A DNA stretch of 64,000 nt from assembly GCF_041052385.1 (NCBI RefSeq), contig NZ_CP163439.1, positions 1,612,001-1,676,000 on the forward strand. The letters run 5' to 3'. A program made the position numbers and the translations under genes. The stretch is from Streptomyces sp. R28. GTDB taxonomy: Bacteria; Actinomycetota; Actinomycetes; Streptomycetales; Streptomycetaceae. Below, piece by piece: positions 60,983 to 64,000 of the stretch (position 1 is its first letter; each line of letters opens with the position of its first letter). The notes under the pieces are model-generated. The model was given only the letters and a program-made list of their open reading frames with translations, did not search any database and had not been told where the DNA came from.

Positions 60983-62314
60983 CTAGACGTAACCCCTCGG
61001 CGGTGCTGAGCCAACCGCCTTCGCCACCGCGTCCGCCAGCGGGGCGATCTCGTCTCTCGCGAGGGTCGCCACGGTGATCCGGATCCCGGGTGGGGCGCTC
61101 ATGCGGAAGCGCGCGCCCGGCGCGACGGCCCAGCCGGCGTGCAGCAGCCGGGCCACGGCGCCCGTCTCGTCGGGCACCGGAACCCAGACGTTCAGCCCGC
61201 TGCGTCCGTGCGCCGCGATGCCCCGCTCCGCCAGCGCGGCGATCAGCGCGTCCCGGCGGCCGGCGTACGCCGCCGCCACCGCCTGTGGGTCGACGGCGCC
61301 GTCGTCCCACAGGCGCAGCAGGGCCCGCTGCCCGATGCGGCTGATCCAGCCGGGACCCAGGCGCTGGCGGCCGCGCACCCGGTCGACGGTGACGGTGTCG
61401 CCGGTGAACACGGCGAGCCGCAGGTCGGGGCCGTAGGCCTTGGCGGCCGAGCGTACGAACGCCCAGTTGCGGGTGGTGCCGGCCAGGGCGTGCAAGGGCA
61501 GGTCGACGATGCCGTGGCCGTGATCGTCCTCGATGAGCAGGACGTTTGGGTGATCCTTCAGCACGGATCGGATGGCACGCGCGCGTGCGGCACTGACGAC
61601 CGCCCCCGTCGGGTTCTGCGCCCGGCCGGTGACGATCAGGGCGCGCGCCCCCGCTTCCAGGACCCGGCGCACGTCGTCCGGAAGCGGGCCCTCGTCGTCC
61701 ACGCCGACGGGAGCCGTCCGCAGCCCGACGGCCGGGACGAGGTCGAGCAGGCTGCCCCATCCGGGATCCTCCACGGCGACGGTGTCGCCGGGCTTGAGGT
61801 GGGCCGCGAGGACCCGCTCGATCACGTCGAGCGACCCTGAGGCGACGCCGATCGGCCCGTCCGGAACGCCGTCGGCGTCGAACGCGGCCCGCGCGCTGTG
61901 CACGAGTTCCGGTTCCACGGCCTCGTCCCCGTACATGACCGGCTCCCGGTCGTTCTGCTCGGTGGCCGCCGCGAACGCCTCGGCCAGGCGCGGCAGCAGC
62001 CCCGGGTCCGGGTTGCCGCTCGCCACATCCCGTACGCCCTCCGGGACGTCCACCCGGATGGACTCGCGCGCGGTCGTGGCCGGCTTGGGACGCACCCGGC
62101 TGCCCCGACGCCCCGCCGTCTCGATGACCCCGCGCTCCCGCAGGATCCGGTAGGCGGCCGCGACGGTATTGGGATTCACCCCCAGCTCGACCGCCAACTC
62201 CCGCATGGGAGGCAGAGGTTGGCCCGGCTCCAGCTCACCGGCACCCACCGCACGCTCGACGCTCGCCGCAATCTCGGCTGCGCCTCGCCCTTCGATCCGA
62301 TATCCTCCTAGCAC
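60983..62314 (-). CDS. MocR-type regulator (GntR helix-turn-helix fused to aminotransferase)
   Basis: The 443-residue protein has an N-terminal GntR winged HTH (about 1-75; MRELAVELGVNPNTVAAAYRILRERGVIETAGRRGSRV) and an aminotransferase class-I domain (about 95-443). The pyridoxal lysine region VRSAAKAYGPDLRLAVF, with NPTGAV and LIEDDHGHG, is present. MocR proteins sense PLP or amino compounds. GTG 62314 is 7 nt after CATAAT (62327-62322), the same -10 heptamer used in reverse by the divergent gene; probably leaderless. An ATG 9 nt upstream lies inside the -10. Confidence 0.92.
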   Translation of the reverse strand: MLGGYRIEGRGAAEIAASVERAVGAGELEPGQPLPPMRELAVELGVNPNTVAAAYRILRERGVIETAGRRGSRVRPKPATTARESIRVDVPEGVRDVASGNPDPGLLPRLAEAFAAATEQNDREPVMYGDEAVEPELVHSARAAFDADGVPDGPIGVASGSLDVIERVLAAHLKPGDTVAVEDPGWGSLLDLVPAVGLRTAPVGVDDEGPLPDDVRRVLEAGARALIVTGRAQNPTGAVVSAARARAIRSVLKDHPNVLLIEDDHGHGIVDLPLHALAGTTRNWAFVRSAAKAYGPDLRLAVFTGDTVTVDRVRGRQRLGPGWISRIGQRALLRLWDDGAVDPQAVAAAYAGRRDALIAALAERGIAAHGRSGLNVWVPVPDETGAVARLLHAGWAVAPGARFRMSAPPGIRITVATLARDEIAPLADAVAKAVGSAPPRGYV

Positions 62315-62320
62315 AAAACA

Positions 62321-62337
62321 CATTATGCACTAGTGCA
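62321..62337. promoter_or_regulatory. Shared -10 element and 12-bp palindrome between MocR and the flavoprotein operon
   Basis: CATTATG (62321-62327) reads as CATTAT rightwards and CATAAT leftwards, so a single sequence can serve as -10 for both genes. It overlaps TGCACTAGTGCA (62326-62337), a perfect palindrome and the likely MocR operator; binding would switch both genes at once. Confidence 0.6.
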
Positions 62338-62349
62338 ATGGAGAGCGCA

Positions 62350-63033
62350 ATGCAGGGGATACCGCAGCCGACGTCGCCGACCGCCGCCTACACGCCGACC
62401 GACCGCACCGTCCCCACCCGCTCCCCGGGCCGGGCGTCGTACGACAGGGAGCTGGTGCACGCGGTACTCGACGAGGCCTACGTCTGCCATCTCGGCTTCG
62501 TGCGTGACGGCGCGCCGGTCGTGCTGCCCACGCTGTTCGGCCGGGTCGGCGAGACGCTCTACGTCCACGGCTCGACGGGCTCGCGCCCGCTGCGGATGAC
62601 CGGCCAGGCCGACCCGGGGCTGCCGGTGTGCCTGACGGTTACGCATGTCGACGCGCTGATCCTGGCCCGCTCCGCCTTCCACCACTCGATCAACTACCGG
62701 TCCGTGGTGGTGCACGGCCTCGCGTACGACGTGACGGACCCCGAGGAAAAGCGGGTCGCGCTCGATGCCCTCGTCGACCACGTGGTGCCGGGCCGGTCGG
62801 CCGACTCCCGGCCCGCCAACAAGAAGGAGCTGGCCGCCACCGCCGTGATCCGCCTCGACCTGAACGAGGTCTCCGCCAAGCTCCGCACCGGCGGCGTGAA
62901 CGACGAGCCCGAGGACCTCGCCCTCCCCCACTGGGCCGGCGTCGTCCCGCTGCGCAAGGGCTACGACGCGCCCGTCGGGGACCCCGGCCTGGCCCCGGGT
63001 ACCGAACTCCCGGGCTACCTCGGAGCCCTGTGA
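62350..63033 (+). CDS. PPOX-type flavin-binding protein
   Basis: The 227-residue split-barrel flavoprotein has ASYDRELVHAVLDEAYVCHLGFVRDGAPVVLPTLFGRVGETLYVHGSTGSRPLRM and SAFHHSINYRSVVVHGLAYDV, typical of the flavin-nucleotide-binding, pyridoxamine-phosphate-oxidase-like group, beside a MocR regulator. ATG 62350 follows GGAG at 6 nt and lies inside the promoter region; ATG 62338 is the alternative. It overlaps the next gene by the TGATG stop/start. Confidence 0.88.
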   Translation: MQGIPQPTSPTAAYTPTDRTVPTRSPGRASYDRELVHAVLDEAYVCHLGFVRDGAPVVLPTLFGRVGETLYVHGSTGSRPLRMTGQADPGLPVCLTVTHVDALILARSAFHHSINYRSVVVHGLAYDVTDPEEKRVALDALVDHVVPGRSADSRPANKKELAATAVIRLDLNEVSAKLRTGGVNDEPEDLALPHWAGVVPLRKGYDAPVGDPGLAPGTELPGYLGAL

Positions 63034-63665
63034 TGCTGATCCACCCCTGGGACGCGCCCCGCGACGAAGAGGAGTGGCAACGGTGGCTGGACGTCCACGA
63101 CTTCGGGCAGCTCGTCGTCAACGGGCTGGACGGCGAGCCGCCGCATATCCAGCCGCTGCACTTCACATACGACGCCGAGCGCGGTGAGGCCGCCACACAT
63201 CTGGCCCGCCCCAATCCGATCTGGCCGGCGCTGCTGGCGAACCCGGACGTCGTGCTGAGCGTGATCGACGACTACGTGTACGTGCCCGGCCCCTGGCAGG
63301 CGGCACCGGATCAACCGTCCGAGCACGGTGAGTCGACCAGCTTCTACTCGGCGGTCCAACTCCGGTGCCGGGCCCTTGTCGTGGACGACCCGGCCGAGAA
63401 GGCAGAGCTGCTCAACCGCCAGGTCCGTCACTTCCAGCCGGAGGGCGGTTCGGCGGAGGTGGCGGTCGGTGAAGCGCCGTACGGCAGGCTGCTGTCCGGC
63501 ATCCGCGGGCTGCGGCTCGAAGTGACCGGGGTGCGCGCGAAGTTCAAGTTCGGAGGCAGGCGGTCGGGCGAGGTCCAGGACCGGATCGCCGGGAAGCTGG
63601 CGGGGCGGGCGGGTCCGCGTGACGCGGCGGCGCGCGAGCACATGCTGCGCCGCCGCCCGGCCTGA
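63033..63665 (+). CDS. PaiB-family FMN-binding regulator
   Basis: The 210-residue PaiB protein has WDAPRDEEEWQRWLDVHDFGQLVVNGLDGEPPHIQPLHF, ATHLARPNPIWPALLANPDVVLSVIDDYVYVPGPWQA and a GIRGLRLEVTGVRAKFKFGG ending. PaiB-like proteins bind FMN and are linked to polyamine or protease gene control in Bacillus. The stop/start overlap with the upstream PPOX gene makes one operon of two split-barrel flavoproteins under the MocR promoter. Confidence 0.9.
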   Translation: MLIHPWDAPRDEEEWQRWLDVHDFGQLVVNGLDGEPPHIQPLHFTYDAERGEAATHLARPNPIWPALLANPDVVLSVIDDYVYVPGPWQAAPDQPSEHGESTSFYSAVQLRCRALVVDDPAEKAELLNRQVRHFQPEGGSAEVAVGEAPYGRLLSGIRGLRLEVTGVRAKFKFGGRRSGEVQDRIAGKLAGRAGPRDAAAREHMLRRRPA

Positions 63666-63683
63666 CGGCGGAGGCTGCGGCGA

Positions 63684-63717
63684 AGGGGCCCCCTCACCGG
63701 TGCGGTGCGGGGCCCCT
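63684..63717. terminator. Terminator between PaiB and the convergent EamA gene
   Basis: A 9-bp stem AGGGGCCCC/GGGGCCCCT (63684-63692, 63709-63717) with a 16-nt loop that contains CACCGGTG lies between convergent stops. Confidence 0.7.
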
Positions 63718-63722
63718 CGGCG

Positions 63723-64000
63723 TCACGCCGGCAGCGGATCCCGCTCCTGATCCTGCTCCCGTTCCCGCTCCCGTTCCCGCTCCCGCTCCCGTTCCCGCCG
63801 CGCCGCGCGCGTCTCGGCCACCGCGAGACCTGCGACCGACCCGAGCATCAGCAGGGTGCCGGCGAGGGTCGGGGCCGTCAGGTGTTCACCGAGCAGGACG
63901 ACGGCGAGAACGGCCGCACTGACCGGCTCGAGCAGCATGATCACGGACACGGTGGCCGACCGTACGGCGGCCGCGCCCGCGAAGTAGAGGGTGTACGCGA
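63723..64000 (-). CDS. EamA-family transporter with Arg-Glu repeat tail (5' part off window)
   Basis: Only the C-terminal ~92 codons are visible. They contain two EamA helices ([21 protein letters not shown] and [19 protein letters not shown]) and then a charged tail of alternating Arg-Glu residues encoded by CCCGTT/CCCGCT hexamer repeats (63755-63797). Probably an exporter. The start and identity of the rest are beyond the window edge. Confidence 0.8.
   Translation of the reverse strand, partial: AYTLYFAGAAAVRSATVSVIMLLEPVSAAVLAVVLLGEHLTAPTLAGTLLMLGSVAGLAVAETRAARREREREREREREREQDQERDPLPA
63755..63797. repeat. CTCCCG/TTCCCG hexanucleotide repeat coding for the Arg-Glu tail
   Basis: Seven copies of a CTCCCG or TTCCCG unit in frame; copy changes would alter tail length without frameshift. 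Confidence 0.9.

Overview
The window is high-GC actinobacterial DNA and almost certainly Streptomyces. Supporting signs are strong third-position G/C bias, many GTG and several TTG starts, overlapping stop/start operons, mycothiol-type formaldehyde chemistry, a second (tuf3-like) EF-Tu gene and many leaderless promoters. I call 66 protein-coding genes, two of them cut by the window edges. I saw no rRNA, tRNA, CRISPR array, insertion sequence or prophage; it reads as chromosomal sequence.

Region 1 (1-17.5 kb) is a choline/glycine betaine catabolic island. A betaine-type ABC transporter (ATPase, double-length permease, binding lipoprotein) sits with betaine aldehyde dehydrogenase. A second operon holds a choline-dehydrogenase-like GMC flavoprotein, a MetF-like reductase and an alpha/beta hydrolase. 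Next to it are an IclR-type regulator and a three-component Rieske demethylase (oxygenase, ferredoxin, ferredoxin reductase). A dimethylglycine/sarcosine-dehydrogenase-like flavoprotein is cut by the left edge. PurU and a mycothiol-dependent formaldehyde dehydrogenase with a metallo-hydrolase would handle the released C1 units. Every promoter region of the island carries a pair of 17-bp boxes related to GTTGCG-N5-CGCAAC set exactly 19 bp apart. I read this as the tandem operator of the IclR protein, and it is the main discovery candidate.

Region 2 (17.9-30.5 kb) is a mixed set: CoA-binding protein, leaderless pobA, SMI1/KNR4 protein, ArsR regulator with a His-rich CDF metal exporter, YbaK-type deacylase, XRE-cupin regulator with an EamA exporter, two left-handed-beta-helix proteins, DedA, a secreted carboxylesterase, and a one-chain protein that looks like an ECF sigma factor fused to a zinc-binding anti-sigma motif, a membrane helix and a ricin-type lectin domain.

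Region 3 (30.9-46.8 kb) has galU, a hotdog thioesterase, a spermidine-synthase-like protein, tuf3, an AlkD-like protein, a TVP38 membrane protein, thiolase with divergent HxlR regulator, a two-gene sugar-type operon (Gfo/Idh oxidoreductase plus PmoA/DUF6807), uppP, a lipoprotein, a 59-residue protein, a chloramphenicol-phosphotransferase-like kinase, DUF4291 and SnoaL-like proteins, and lnt.

Region 4 (46.7-64 kb) has a second Gfo/Idh oxidoreductase, an FAD monooxygenase with divergent TetR regulator, DinB, a His/Pro-rich lipoprotein, a TPR protein, ung, a peptide-binding lipoprotein, two SDRs, a DUF3037/HipA-like pair, a secreted Rieske lipoprotein, an isochorismatase-fold protein lacking its cysteine, PPOX proteins, a LysR/EamA pair and a MocR regulator sharing one -10 element with a divergent flavoprotein operon.

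At least twelve genes, including six of eight transcription regulators, have a TANNNT-like -10 element only 6-7 nt before the start codon and so are probably translated from leaderless mRNAs. Short tandem repeats (mostly 6-9 bp units) recur inside and beside genes throughout the right half.
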